A stretch of 6,306 nt of DNA from Bacteroidales bacterium UBA1628 (GTDB taxonomy: Bacteria; Bacteroidota; Bacteroidia; Bacteroidales; UBA932): positions 1-6,306 of the forward strand of contig DCMG01000026.1 of the NCBI GenBank assembly GCA_002321335.1. Reading direction: 5' to 3'. Both the position numbers and the translations under genes were made by a program. The notes under the pieces were generated by a model. The model worked only from the letters and a program-made list of their open reading frames with translations, ran no database searches and was not told where the DNA came from. The number at the start of each line of letters is the position of its first letter. The stretch's first letter is position 1. This document shows, piece after piece, positions 1 to 5,797 of this stretch.

Positions 1-1074
1 GACGGCTATGATCCGGGATTGTACTCGGATTGCCTGTCCAGAGGTCATTCCGTTGACCTGATGCTTTCCTATGGGGCTTTGCCTGGCGGAAAGATCATGC
101 TCAACTGGCCTATTTCCGGCAATGACTGCTATGTGAAGGACATCACCCAGATGCTTCCTGCAGAGCGGGCCGCAGCGATAGACAGCGCCAAAAGGATCGC
201 CCTTGGCTATCTGTATTATATTCAGACTGAGTTGGGAAGAAAGAACATCGGAATCGCTGAGGGGGAGTACCCGACCGAGGAGGGACTTCCGATGATTCCG
301 TACTACAGGGATTCAAGGCGGATTGAGGGAGAGGTGACATTCACCCTCGCTGACATCGACCGGCCATATTCCAATGATCTTTATCGCACGTCTGTCGCGG
401 TGGGGGATTATCCCGTGGATCATCACCACTACCGTAACCCGGACTGGCGTGACCTGCCTCAGCTGGAGTTTCATCCTGTTCCGTCGTTCTCGGTTCCGTT
501 CGGAGTCATGGTGCCTAAGGACGTTGAGAATTTGTTGGTCATCGAGAAAGCCGTGTCCGTGACCTGCATCGCCAACGGTGCGACCCGTTTGCAGCCGGTC
601 GTGATGGAGATCGGCCAGGCTGCTGGAATCGCTGCTGCGTTAGTAGCCGGGAAGCGGAAAGCCTCCGCGACATATTCATTGAAAGATGTTTCGATCAGGG
701 ATGTGCAGTCAGGCATCCTCGCTTCCGGTGGTTATCTGCTGCCTTACCTTGATGTTCCGGTGACTGACCCTCGTTTTGCTGCATTGCAGAGAATCGGTGC
801 GACAGGAATCATGCGTGGCGAGGGACGCTCCGTCGGTTGGTCCAACGAGACGTGGTTCCGGATTGATGATCCAGTCAAGCGAGAAGAAATATTCCTTGAT
901 GACTATTATCCCGGAAAGACCCTTTCTGACCTTGGACTTCCGCCACTTGACTCTATCACCCGCGGGGAATATGCCGTCATTATCGACAGCCTGCTTCATC
1001 CTTTTGAATCACATGAAGTCACGCACACCGGTGCTCTTGTACATTTTTTTGCCGCATTGGAAAAATTGGATTAA
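1..1074 (+). CDS. FAD-dependent oxidoreductase, C-terminal part (5' end outside window)
   Basis: Frame 1 is open from the first base to a TAA at 1072-1074, giving 357 residues with no start in the window; the TTG at 19 is only an internal codon. The diagnostic stretch is near window residues 166-216: F-G-V-M-V-P-K-D-V-E-N-L-L, then a Ser/Ala-rich piece, then M-E-I-G-Q-A-A-G-I-A-A-A-L. This is the typical C-terminal FAD-contacting end of PF12831-type (FAD_oxidored) flavoproteins, where 'vPk.veNLLv' and 'GqAaGiAAal' are conserved. The N-terminal GxGxxG dinucleotide-binding loop must lie upstream. After the flavin domain come about 140 more residues with SLH-like features: D-V-P-V-T-D-P-R-F-A-A-L-Q-R-I-G-A-T-G-I-M-R-G and later I-T-R-G-E-Y-A-V-I-I. 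The substrate is unknown; relatives are often annotated only as FAD-dependent oxidoreductase or, doubtfully, as xanthan lyase. The family call is firm; the role is not. Confidence 0.85.
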   Translation, partial: DGYDPGLYSDCLSRGHSVDLMLSYGALPGGKIMLNWPISGNDCYVKDITQMLPAERAAAIDSAKRIALGYLYYIQTELGRKNIGIAEGEYPTEEGLPMIPYYRDSRRIEGEVTFTLADIDRPYSNDLYRTSVAVGDYPVDHHHYRNPDWRDLPQLEFHPVPSFSVPFGVMVPKDVENLLVIEKAVSVTCIANGATRLQPVVMEIGQAAGIAAALVAGKRKASATYSLKDVSIRDVQSGILASGGYLLPYLDVPVTDPRFAALQRIGATGIMRGEGRSVGWSNETWFRIDDPVKREEIFLDDYYPGKTLSDLGLPPLDSITRGEYAVIIDSLLHPFESHEVTHTGALVHFFAALEKLD

Positions 1075-1079
1075 TTTTG
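1048..1079 (+). promoter_or_regulatory. Bacteroidota-type promoter of guaA
   Basis: A TTTG at 1048-1051 (-33 element) is followed after exactly 20 bases by TAATTTTG at 1072-1079, a full match to the Bacteroides -7 consensus TAnnTTTG. Transcription would start around 1085, leaving a leader of under 20 bases before the guaA ATG. The -7 element overlaps the stop codon of the upstream oxidoreductase gene, so guaA can be transcribed independently despite the 28-base gap. No Shine-Dalgarno sequence is visible, as is common in this phylum. Confidence 0.7.
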
Positions 1080-1102
1080 AAGTCTAAATTCCCCGTCCAT
1101 CT

Positions 1103-2686
1103 ATGACAGAAAAAATCATCATTCTGGATTTCGGTTCGCAGGTGACGCAGCTCATCGGGCGCAGACTCCGCGAACTGAACGTTTATTGCGAAATCTATCC
1201 GTTCAACAAAGTGCCGGCGCTGGACTCCACCGTCAAGGGGGTCATCCTCTCCGGAAGCCCTTGCTCGGTGCGTGACAAGAACGCCCCGCAGATTGACCTC
1301 AGCGGCATCAAAGGCAGATTCCCTCTTCTGGGAATATGCTACGGCGCGCAGTATCTCGCCCACAAGTTCGGAGGCGAGGTGCTCGGCTCGCTGGCTCGGG
1401 AATATGGCCGCGCGATGATGGATGTCGTTGATCCTGAATCTCCTCTGCTTAAAGGGGTCTCGGCTCATTCACAGGTTTGGATGTCTCACGGGGACACTAT
1501 CGCCCGTCTGCCTGAGGGAGCCGAGGTGATCGCCTCCACCGAGAGCGTTGCCAATGCGGCCTTCCACTTCAAAGGTGAGCAGACCTACGCAGTGCAGTTC
1601 CATCCGGAGGTGTTCCACACGACGGAAGGCACTAAGATTCTCGGCAATTTCGCTTTGGGAATATGCGGATGCAAGGGGGACTGGACTCCGGCTTCGTTCA
1701 TCGAGACGACCATTGCCAGCCTCCGGGAACAGATTGGGGACGAGAAGGTTATCCTCGGACTCAGCGGTGGAGTCGATTCGACTGTCGCCGGAGTGCTGCT
1801 GAACAAAGCCATCGGCCACAACCTTACCTGCATATTCGTGAACAACGGCCTTTTGAGGAAGAATGAATATGAAGATGTCCTGGCCTCGTACAAGGACATG
1901 GACCTCAATGTCATAGGCGCTGACGCGTCCAAGGAGTTCCTTGACGCTCTCGCAGGGGTGACGGAGCCTGAGGCAAAGAGAAAGATCATCGGAAGGCTTT
2001 TCGTGGAGACTTTCGACAAGTACGCCCGCACCATCGAGAATGCCCGTTGGCTCGCTCAGGGAACAATCTACCCTGATGTGATAGAGTCCGCCGGCATCGA
2101 GGGCATCGCCTCGAAGATCAAGTCCCACCACAATGTGGGAGGCCTTCCTGAGAAGATGAACCTGAAGGTCGTGGAGCCGCTTCGCGCCTTGTTCAAGGAC
2201 GAGGTCCGCAGGGTCGGCCGCGCCCTAGGCATCAAGGAGGAACTTGTGGGCAGACATCCTTTCCCGGGACCGTCACTTGCCATCAGGATCATCGGCGACA
2301 TAACGGAGGAAAAACTGAATGTTCTCCGCGAGGCCGACGACATATTCATAAAAGGACTTCGTGAATATGATTGCACGTCGCTCCATTTTCCGTCCGCTTC
2401 GGATCCGCGCATCGAGGCGAAGAACCTTTACGACGCCATCTGGCAGGCCGGGGTCATCCTGCTGCCGATCAAGAGCGTGGGAGTGATGGGAGACGAAAGG
2501 ACCTACGAGAATCCTGTGGCCCTTCGCGCCGTGGTCTCCACCGACGCCATGACCGCCGACTGGTTCCATTTCCCGTATGACTTCCTCGCCCAGGTCAGCA
2601 ATGACATCATCAACAAAGTCAAGGGGGTCAACCGCGTAGTGTATGACATTTCGTCCAAACCGCCCGCAACGATCGAATGGGAGTAG
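1103..2686 (+). CDS. guaA: GMP synthase (glutamine-hydrolysing)
   Basis: Complete 527-residue protein, the usual length for bacterial single-chain GuaA. It makes GMP from XMP, ATP and glutamine in the cytoplasm, the last step of guanine nucleotide synthesis. Residues 1-190 form the class I glutamine amidotransferase: G-I-C-Y-G-A-Q holds nucleophile Cys79, and Q-F-H-P-E-V holds His167 and Glu169, completing the triad. From about 215 comes the ATP pyrophosphatase domain with the PP-loop S-G-G-V-D-S at 221-226, G-T-I-Y-P-D-V-I-E-S at 320-329 and the H-P-F-P-G-P motif at 385-390. The C-terminal dimerisation domain carries K-S-V-G-V-M-G-D-E-R-T-Y-E (457-469) and ends with K-P-P-A-T-I-E-W-E. The ATG at 1103 is chosen because the conserved I-I-I-L-D-F-G-S-Q begins five residues later. 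One small oddity is Ser391 in P-G-P-S-L-A, where Gly is usual. Its own promoter overlaps the preceding stop codon. Assignment is secure. Confidence 0.98.
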   Translation: MTEKIIILDFGSQVTQLIGRRLRELNVYCEIYPFNKVPALDSTVKGVILSGSPCSVRDKNAPQIDLSGIKGRFPLLGICYGAQYLAHKFGGEVLGSLAREYGRAMMDVVDPESPLLKGVSAHSQVWMSHGDTIARLPEGAEVIASTESVANAAFHFKGEQTYAVQFHPEVFHTTEGTKILGNFALGICGCKGDWTPASFIETTIASLREQIGDEKVILGLSGGVDSTVAGVLLNKAIGHNLTCIFVNNGLLRKNEYEDVLASYKDMDLNVIGADASKEFLDALAGVTEPEAKRKIIGRLFVETFDKYARTIENARWLAQGTIYPDVIESAGIEGIASKIKSHHNVGGLPEKMNLKVVEPLRALFKDEVRRVGRALGIKEELVGRHPFPGPSLAIRIIGDITEEKLNVLREADDIFIKGLREYDCTSLHFPSASDPRIEAKNLYDAIWQAGVILLPIKSVGVMGDERTYENPVALRAVVSTDAMTADWFHFPYDFLAQVSNDIINKVKGVNRVVYDISSKPPATIEWE

Positions 2687-2741
2687 TGAAGCGAAGGCTG
2701 ACATTTGTCTTTGGCACTAGATGTGATAAAAAATAATTGAC

Positions 2742-2885
2742 AAGAATATCCTGAAAGTGTGAATGGTGCCGCAGATCTGTACGACAGACATAAAGGCGAA
2801 CATCGCCAAACTTACTGAGAACATCTGCGAATGCGCCGTGAGGAGCGCCAGACTGGTTGTACTGCAGAGACTTCACAATTCTGTG
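2742..2885 (+). pseudogene. Decayed 5' fragment of an N-carbamoylputrescine amidase gene
   Basis: These 144 bases align without gaps to the first 48 codons of the intact amidase gene at 5798-5941. I count 20 mismatches (about 86% identity), with a 39-base perfect run (2777-2815 against 5833-5871). The fragment cannot make the enzyme: the ATG has become AAG (2742-2744), codon 7 GGA has become TGA (2760-2762), and the catalytic Glu43 codon GAA has become AGA (2868-2870, Arg). About eight of the differing codons are silent, so the copies diverged over time rather than by sequencing error. Beyond 2885 there is a 3-base length difference, a short match up to the CAG at 2898-2900, and then no recognisable amidase sequence. 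The remaining ~240 codons are absent. An 86-codon reading frame starting at the ATG at 2763 runs through it but leaves amidase homology after about 40 codons, so I do not call it a gene. Confidence 0.85.
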
Positions 2886-2904
2886 CATATCTTCTTCCAG
2901 CCGT

Positions 2905-2967
2905 GTGTACTTAGGCTAGGTCGTGGCGATTTTGTTCAGTCCTTAGCCTCCCCCCCCCCCTGTACAC
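2905..2967. repeat. Imperfect palindrome with 11-base poly-C tract
   Basis: GTGTAC (2905-2910) pairs with GTACAC (2962-2967), and AGGCTA (2913-2918) pairs with TAGCCT (2944-2949). GG (2919-2920) can also pair with CC (2941-2942) around a one-base bulge. The loop is about 20 bases. The right arm is interrupted between its two pairing blocks by a run of 11 C residues (2950-2960). Homopolymers of this length are prone to slippage. The role is unknown; it lies about 100 bases upstream of the AraC-type gene and just past the end of the amidase fragment. Confidence 0.6.
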
Positions 2968-3014
2968 ATCCTCCGGGAATCCGCCCTTCACCTCTAAATC
3001 AAGTTTTGGCGATT

Positions 3015-3038
3015 GGTTCCTGAGCCTATCGAAGGACC
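3015..3038. repeat. Small REP-like palindrome (GGTTCCTGAGCC... type)
   Basis: The 24-base element runs from GGTTCCTGAG to CGAAGGACC. Its ends pair as GGT(T)CCT with AGGACC around a GAGCCTATCG-type loop. From memory, near-identical extragenic elements built on CTGAGCCTGTCGAAGG are scattered in many bacterial genomes, and when read through they yield spurious 'VPEPVEG' peptides. Here too the extended reading frame upstream of 3061 begins V-P-E-P-I-E-G, which argues that those 16 codons are not part of the protein. Its position suggests the 5' leader of the downstream gene. Confidence 0.5.
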
Positions 3039-3060
3039 TTTTCGCGTTTTTGTTTGTATA

Positions 3061-4173
3061 ATGCCAATGGACCCGTACTTTACCTTGTCTTTCGCCTCCG
3101 GCTTGGTCATCACCACGCTGGGTGTAATCATGTCCCTCGTCAGGATCGAACGGAACGAGGAAAGCCGGAAGATAAGGGTAGCCAGACTGATCCTTGTGTT
3201 GAGCTATTTTCTGCTTGCTGTTCCTGACTGGCTGAGCATCAACGGACTGAACGGTGTCGAGGACAAGGCCGCGGCCACGATTGTCTCGGCCTCCATCCAG
3301 TCGTTATTGTTCACGTTTACCCTGATGGCGATGATCCAACCAGGTTTTCTGACCCGTAAGGTCTTGACTGTCAATATTGGTCTGGTCGGAATATGCTCGA
3401 CCTTTTTCCTGGCGGCAGATTCCCTCTGGAAAAACCAGTTGGTCACTTGTGTGGCTATCGCCGCCGTGATAGCGCAGCTTCTGCTCTACACCTGCATGTT
3501 CCTGAGATGCTACAGAATGTTCGTCAGGCAGATTCAGGACTACTATGATGAGGAATATGAGCGGCCTCTCCATTGGGCGCGGAACAGTTTCTTCGCCGCT
3601 TTGGTTGTCGGTGTCTCGGCTATAATGTCGCTTGCTGTTCCGGCTCCGGTGTATGATGTGTTCATGTGCTGCTATATGGCTTTCTATATCTGGTTCGCTA
3701 GCCGTTTCATAAATTATATCATCAGGTTCAACTATTACATTCCTGCCGTAAAGGCATCGTCGGAGGCTGTGCCGGAAGCGGCGCCAGAGGTCATGGCGGC
3801 GGACTTCACCGAGTCTGATGACTTGAAGGAACGCCTCAAGGCCGCTCTTGACGAATATGTCTCCGCCAAGGATTATCTTGATCCGGACAAGGACCGGAAT
3901 TACATCATTGAGAGAAGCGGAGTGGACTCTCGGTTCTTTCGCTGGTACTTCCAGAATGTGATGGTCCAGGACTTCCGCGTCTGGAGGGCCAACCTAAGGA
4001 TTGAGGAGGCGAAGAGGATCATAATGAGTACACCGGATGTCTCGATGAACGCGCTCGCGATGAAACTCGGTTTCGGAACTTCCCAGAATTTCTATCATCA
4101 TTTCAAGAAAATCGTCGGCCAGACTCCCACGGAGTACCTGGCAGGGCGCAAGGCTGGGGCGGAAGAGCGGTAA
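3061..4173 (+). CDS. Seven-helix membrane protein with C-terminal AraC-type DNA-binding domain
   Basis: A 370-residue protein from ATG 3061 (ATG 3067 is equally possible). Seven hydrophobic segments lie at about residues 7-27, 38-58, 71-92, 99-119, 126-148, 174-193 and 197-222. A polar Ala/Glu/Pro linker follows (about 232-255), then an AraC/XylS-type helix-turn-helix domain (about 260-362). The second HTH is clear: V-S-M-N-A-L-A-M-K-L-G-F-G-T-S-Q-N-F-Y-H-H-F-K-K, closing with G-Q-T-P-T-E-Y. The first HTH is more diverged. With the linker in the cytoplasm, the protein would be a membrane-anchored one-component regulator that passes a signal from the membrane or periplasm directly to DNA. The membrane part is not a domain I can name; it is paralogous to the protein at 4353-5105 (shared S-x-Q-x-L-L-F-T in helix 3). 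An upstream TTG at 3013 in the same frame is rejected because it lies at the edge of a REP-like repeat. Targets are unknown; the repeats at 4181-4233 are the obvious candidates. Confidence 0.85.
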   Translation: MPMDPYFTLSFASGLVITTLGVIMSLVRIERNEESRKIRVARLILVLSYFLLAVPDWLSINGLNGVEDKAAATIVSASIQSLLFTFTLMAMIQPGFLTRKVLTVNIGLVGICSTFFLAADSLWKNQLVTCVAIAAVIAQLLLYTCMFLRCYRMFVRQIQDYYDEEYERPLHWARNSFFAALVVGVSAIMSLAVPAPVYDVFMCCYMAFYIWFASRFINYIIRFNYYIPAVKASSEAVPEAAPEVMAADFTESDDLKERLKAALDEYVSAKDYLDPDKDRNYIIERSGVDSRFFRWYFQNVMVQDFRVWRANLRIEEAKRIIMSTPDVSMNALAMKLGFGTSQNFYHHFKKIVGQTPTEYLAGRKAGAEER

Positions 4174-4180
4174 ATATGCT

Positions 4181-4207
4181 GGTAAATCACGTCACAAGGT
4201 GGTAAAT
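4181..4207 (+). repeat. Two direct GGTAAAT half-sites, 20 bp apart
   Basis: GGTAAAT occurs at 4181-4187 and 4201-4207, about two helical turns apart, on the same strand. A third copy occurs inverted at 4224-4230. AraC-family activators typically bind direct repeats about two turns apart, so this could be an operator for the neighbouring regulator. No other copy was seen near the other promoters in this window. Confidence 0.45.
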
Positions 4208-4233
4208 TTCAGTTTTTGAAGAAATTTACCACC
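4198..4233. promoter_or_regulatory. 13-bp perfect inverted repeat: operator or terminator
   Basis: GGTGGTAAATTTC (4198-4210) is exactly complementary to GAAATTTACCACC (4221-4233) around a 10-base loop. It lies 25 bases after the stop codon of the AraC-type gene and ends 8 bases before the -33 element of the next promoter. As a terminator it is weak: the stem is AT-rich and the following sequence (ATCATTGTTTT) is not an immediate U run. Its position just upstream of -33 suits an activator site. Both roles are possible. Confidence 0.6.
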
Positions 4234-4241
4234 ATCATTGT

Positions 4242-4272
4242 TTTGACCTTAGGACATCGTTGAGTACTTTTG
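4242..4272 (+). promoter_or_regulatory. Bacteroidota-type promoter of the 7TM gene
   Basis: TTTG at 4242-4245 and TACTTTTG at 4265-4272 match the -33 and -7 (TAnnTTTG) elements, with a 19-base spacer. Transcription would start near 4279, giving a leader of about 75 bases before the ATG at 4353. The inverted repeat at 4198-4233 abuts the -33 element, so occupancy there could directly influence polymerase. Confidence 0.7.
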
Positions 4273-4352
4273 CGCAACCGAAAACTTAGTGGAATTCTTA
4301 CCGAATAATATATAGTTTCATTTTTTACTCCTACTGAGGATTTGTTTTCAGT

Positions 4353-5105
4353 ATGACAGAAGGACAGATTTACATAGCGCTGTGCGTCACTTCCGTTGTG
4401 GTTTGCATGACGGATGCGTTCCTTCTGTTATGCATGCGGCGGTTCCTCAAGGAGATGGAAAGGAGACTCTACCGCCCTGAAAGGTACATCAGCGCGCGGA
4501 TCACCCTTGGGCTCGCGTTTCTCATCATCGCCTTGATGACGGGCGGACTGCTGTTCAAAGGTGTTGCCGGGCCGGCCGAAAAGTTCTTCTCGATCGGGAG
4601 CCTGGTGATAAGCTCCTCGCAGGCATTGCTTTTCACGATCGCCACATTGGCCCTGCTGAACTCAAGGTTTGTGCGCGGAATCCCCATCCTGCTGAATGTA
4701 ATCCCTATTCTGCTTTTTGCGGCCGCATATTTGATATTCATCGAACATGAGGTTGTATGTCGGGTGATGAGCTACTGCTTTTTCACATTCTATGTCGTGC
4801 AGCTGATTCTCTACACAGTAGTGTTCGCCCGGGAGCGGAATGAATATATTCATAAACTGAAAGTCAACTGCACCGCGGAGGAGTTCGAAAAGTGCAGGAA
4901 TGGCGGAGTGACGTGGATTTTTGTTTCCGCCCTGCTTGTCGGCATCCTCGCCCTGACTTCCTATTTCTTCACCGAGTATTGGCAGCGGTCCCTGTTTGTC
5001 TTCATCTACACGGTTTTCTATACTGTTGTGACGGTCTATTTCCTGAGATACGCCGGAAAGAGCTCCGAGATCGAGGACATCACGGCGGATGACAGGGATT
5101 TTTAA
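4353..5105 (+). CDS. Seven-helix membrane protein, paralogue of the AraC-type protein without the HTH
   Basis: A 250-residue protein with seven hydrophobic segments at about 6-28, 48-69, 79-102, 109-130, 135-158, 187-206 and 212-233, in the same order and spacing as the membrane part of the upstream regulator. Shared landmarks are S-S-Q-A-L-L-F-T (88-95) against S-I-Q-S-L-L-F-T in helix 3, an A-R-(x)-(x)-L at the start of helix 2, and a charged loop of about 28 residues between helices 5 and 6. After helix 7 it ends with a short acidic tail (G-K-S-S-E-I-E-D-I-T-A-D-D) where the paralogue continues into linker and DNA-binding domain. It has no signal peptide, catalytic motif or known domain that I recognise. 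Its function is unknown; it might be a partner or antagonist that pairs with the regulator in the membrane. It has its own promoter, and an inner-membrane location is near certain. The start is the first ATG in frame after the promoter; no well-placed Shine-Dalgarno is seen. Confidence 0.85.
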   Translation: MTEGQIYIALCVTSVVVCMTDAFLLLCMRRFLKEMERRLYRPERYISARITLGLAFLIIALMTGGLLFKGVAGPAEKFFSIGSLVISSSQALLFTIATLALLNSRFVRGIPILLNVIPILLFAAAYLIFIEHEVVCRVMSYCFFTFYVVQLILYTVVFARERNEYIHKLKVNCTAEEFEKCRNGGVTWIFVSALLVGILALTSYFFTEYWQRSLFVFIYTVFYTVVTVYFLRYAGKSSEIEDITADDRDF

Positions 5106-5161
5106 TATAATTGATGACAAATGTTTTATTACCAATAGTTTAACAATTAATGCAAATCGTT

Positions 5162-5620
5162 ATGAAAAAAACAATGTTGATCATCATCGCGGTTTTGGGA
5201 TTCGCCGCTGTGGCGGGCGCCCAGCCAAGAGCCATCGGTCTCCGTTCAGGTTGGGGACTCGACTTCTCCTATGAGCACACTCTCAAGGGACCTAACTTCG
5301 CTGAGTTCGAAGTAGGTCTGGACGGCTATGCTTTCGATGCTTTCCACGCTGACGCGATCTACAATTTCATGATCGCCACACCGGATTGGACTCCGGTGGG
5401 AACATGGGGCATCTACGCCGGTCCTGGAGTCTCCGCCTACATGTGGCCGTCAGAAAGTGTTTTCTATGGAGGCATCCTTGGCAACGTGGGGCTTGAGTAC
5501 AAGTTCAAGTTCCCTCTCCAGCTTTCTGTCGATGTCCGTCCACGCATCATGTTCGGCAACGGTGGTGTCTGGACCGACGGCATATTCTATGGTGGTGTCA
5601 GTGCCCGCTACTACTTCTGA
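5162..5620 (+). CDS. Small secreted protein, probable outer-membrane beta-barrel
   Basis: A 152-residue protein. The start at 5162 is chosen over the in-frame ATG at 5150 because it gives a classic signal peptide: M-K-K, a hydrophobic core (L-I-I-I-A-V-L-G-F-A-A-V), and a cleavage site after A-G-A at residue 20. The mature part is rich in Gly and aromatic residues with alternating polar/apolar stretches (for example V-F-Y-G-G-I-L-G-N-V-G-L-E-Y and L-Q-L-S-V-D-V-R-P-R-I-M-F). It ends A-R-Y-Y-F, and a terminal Phe is the usual C-terminal signature of outer-membrane barrels. Its size would suit about eight strands. It has no cysteine at the cleavage site, so it is not a lipoprotein. It lies 56 bases after the seven-helix gene with no good promoter in between (only TATAATTG at 5106-5113, one mismatch, no -33), so co-transcription with that gene is likely. 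The exact family is not recognised. Confidence 0.75.
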   Translation: MKKTMLIIIAVLGFAAVAGAQPRAIGLRSGWGLDFSYEHTLKGPNFAEFEVGLDGYAFDAFHADAIYNFMIATPDWTPVGTWGIYAGPGVSAYMWPSESVFYGGILGNVGLEYKFKFPLQLSVDVRPRIMFGNGGVWTDGIFYGGVSARYYF

Positions 5621-5659
5621 CAACTGACATGATGTTCAGTTTATGATTGTCTTTTGACC

Positions 5660-5687
5660 GGGGGGGCACAGAGTCTCCCCCTTTTTT
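5660..5687 (+). terminator. Rho-independent terminator after the outer-membrane protein gene
   Basis: A run of seven G (5660-5666) can pair with five C (5677-5681), plus a possible G-T pair, around a loop of about 10 bases, directly followed by six T (5682-5687). It lies 40 bases after the stop at 5620 and closes the 4353-5620 unit ahead of the next promoter. Confidence 0.8.
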
Positions 5688-5731
5688 CGTTCTTGCCCGC
5701 TGTTCTTTCATCTCTTTGCTGATTTTTTTGC

Positions 5732-5739
5732 TAACTTTG
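5732..5739 (+). promoter_or_regulatory. Probable -7 promoter element of the amidase gene
   Basis: TAACTTTG is a full match to the Bacteroidota TAnnTTTG element. The -33 partner is poor: TTTC at 5706-5709, 22 bases upstream, is the best available. Transcription would start around 5745 and leave a leader of about 50 bases. Confidence 0.55.
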
Positions 5740-5797
5740 CGGATTGTGAGGTATGGCATCCTGCGATTGGTGGCATGCCTTGTAAAGGAATATCATC

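Larger units (their letters stand above)
2687..3060. other. Gene-poor interval between guaA and the AraC-type gene
   Basis: 374 bases with no convincing intact gene. It holds, in order, the decayed amidase 5' fragment (2742-2885), an imperfect palindrome with an 11-base C run (2905-2967) and a REP-like palindrome (3015-3038). I see no clear intrinsic terminator for guaA and no full TAnnTTTG promoter for the gene at 3061. The best -7 candidate is AAGTTTTG at 3001-3008 (one mismatch), which lacks a TTTG at the right distance upstream. Confidence 0.7.

Noticed and set aside
1019..2704. Several long minus-strand open frames opposite guaA
   Set aside because: They lie antisense to a certain gene, show no recognisable family, and are expected from its codon bias.
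2763..3023. An 86-codon open frame starting at an internal ATG of the amidase fragment
   Set aside because: Only its first 40 or so codons match the amidase; it then runs through the palindrome and C tract with no protein-like pattern. It begins inside a pseudogene and has no promoter or ribosome site.
3013..3060. A 16-codon N-terminal extension of the AraC-type protein from a TTG
   Set aside because: The extension is the read-through of a REP-like palindrome (V-P-E-P-I-E-G) and is followed by M-P-M-D-P-Y-F, a normal start leading straight into helix 1.
5106..5143. Separate promoter for the outer-membrane protein gene (TATAATTG or TAGTTTAA)
   Set aside because: Each deviates from TAnnTTTG and neither has a TTTG at 19-21 bases upstream; co-transcription from 4242-4272 is simpler.
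5150..5161. Upstream ATG adding four residues to the outer-membrane protein
   Set aside because: The signal peptide starts naturally at M-K-K (5162); the extra M-Q-I-V gives no advantage, though it cannot be fully excluded.
5089..5161. Possible lost HTH domain downstream of the 7TM-only gene through a frameshift
   Set aside because: Only 56 bases separate it from the next gene, and no frame there or in the following gene resembles an AraC domain, so the short form looks native.
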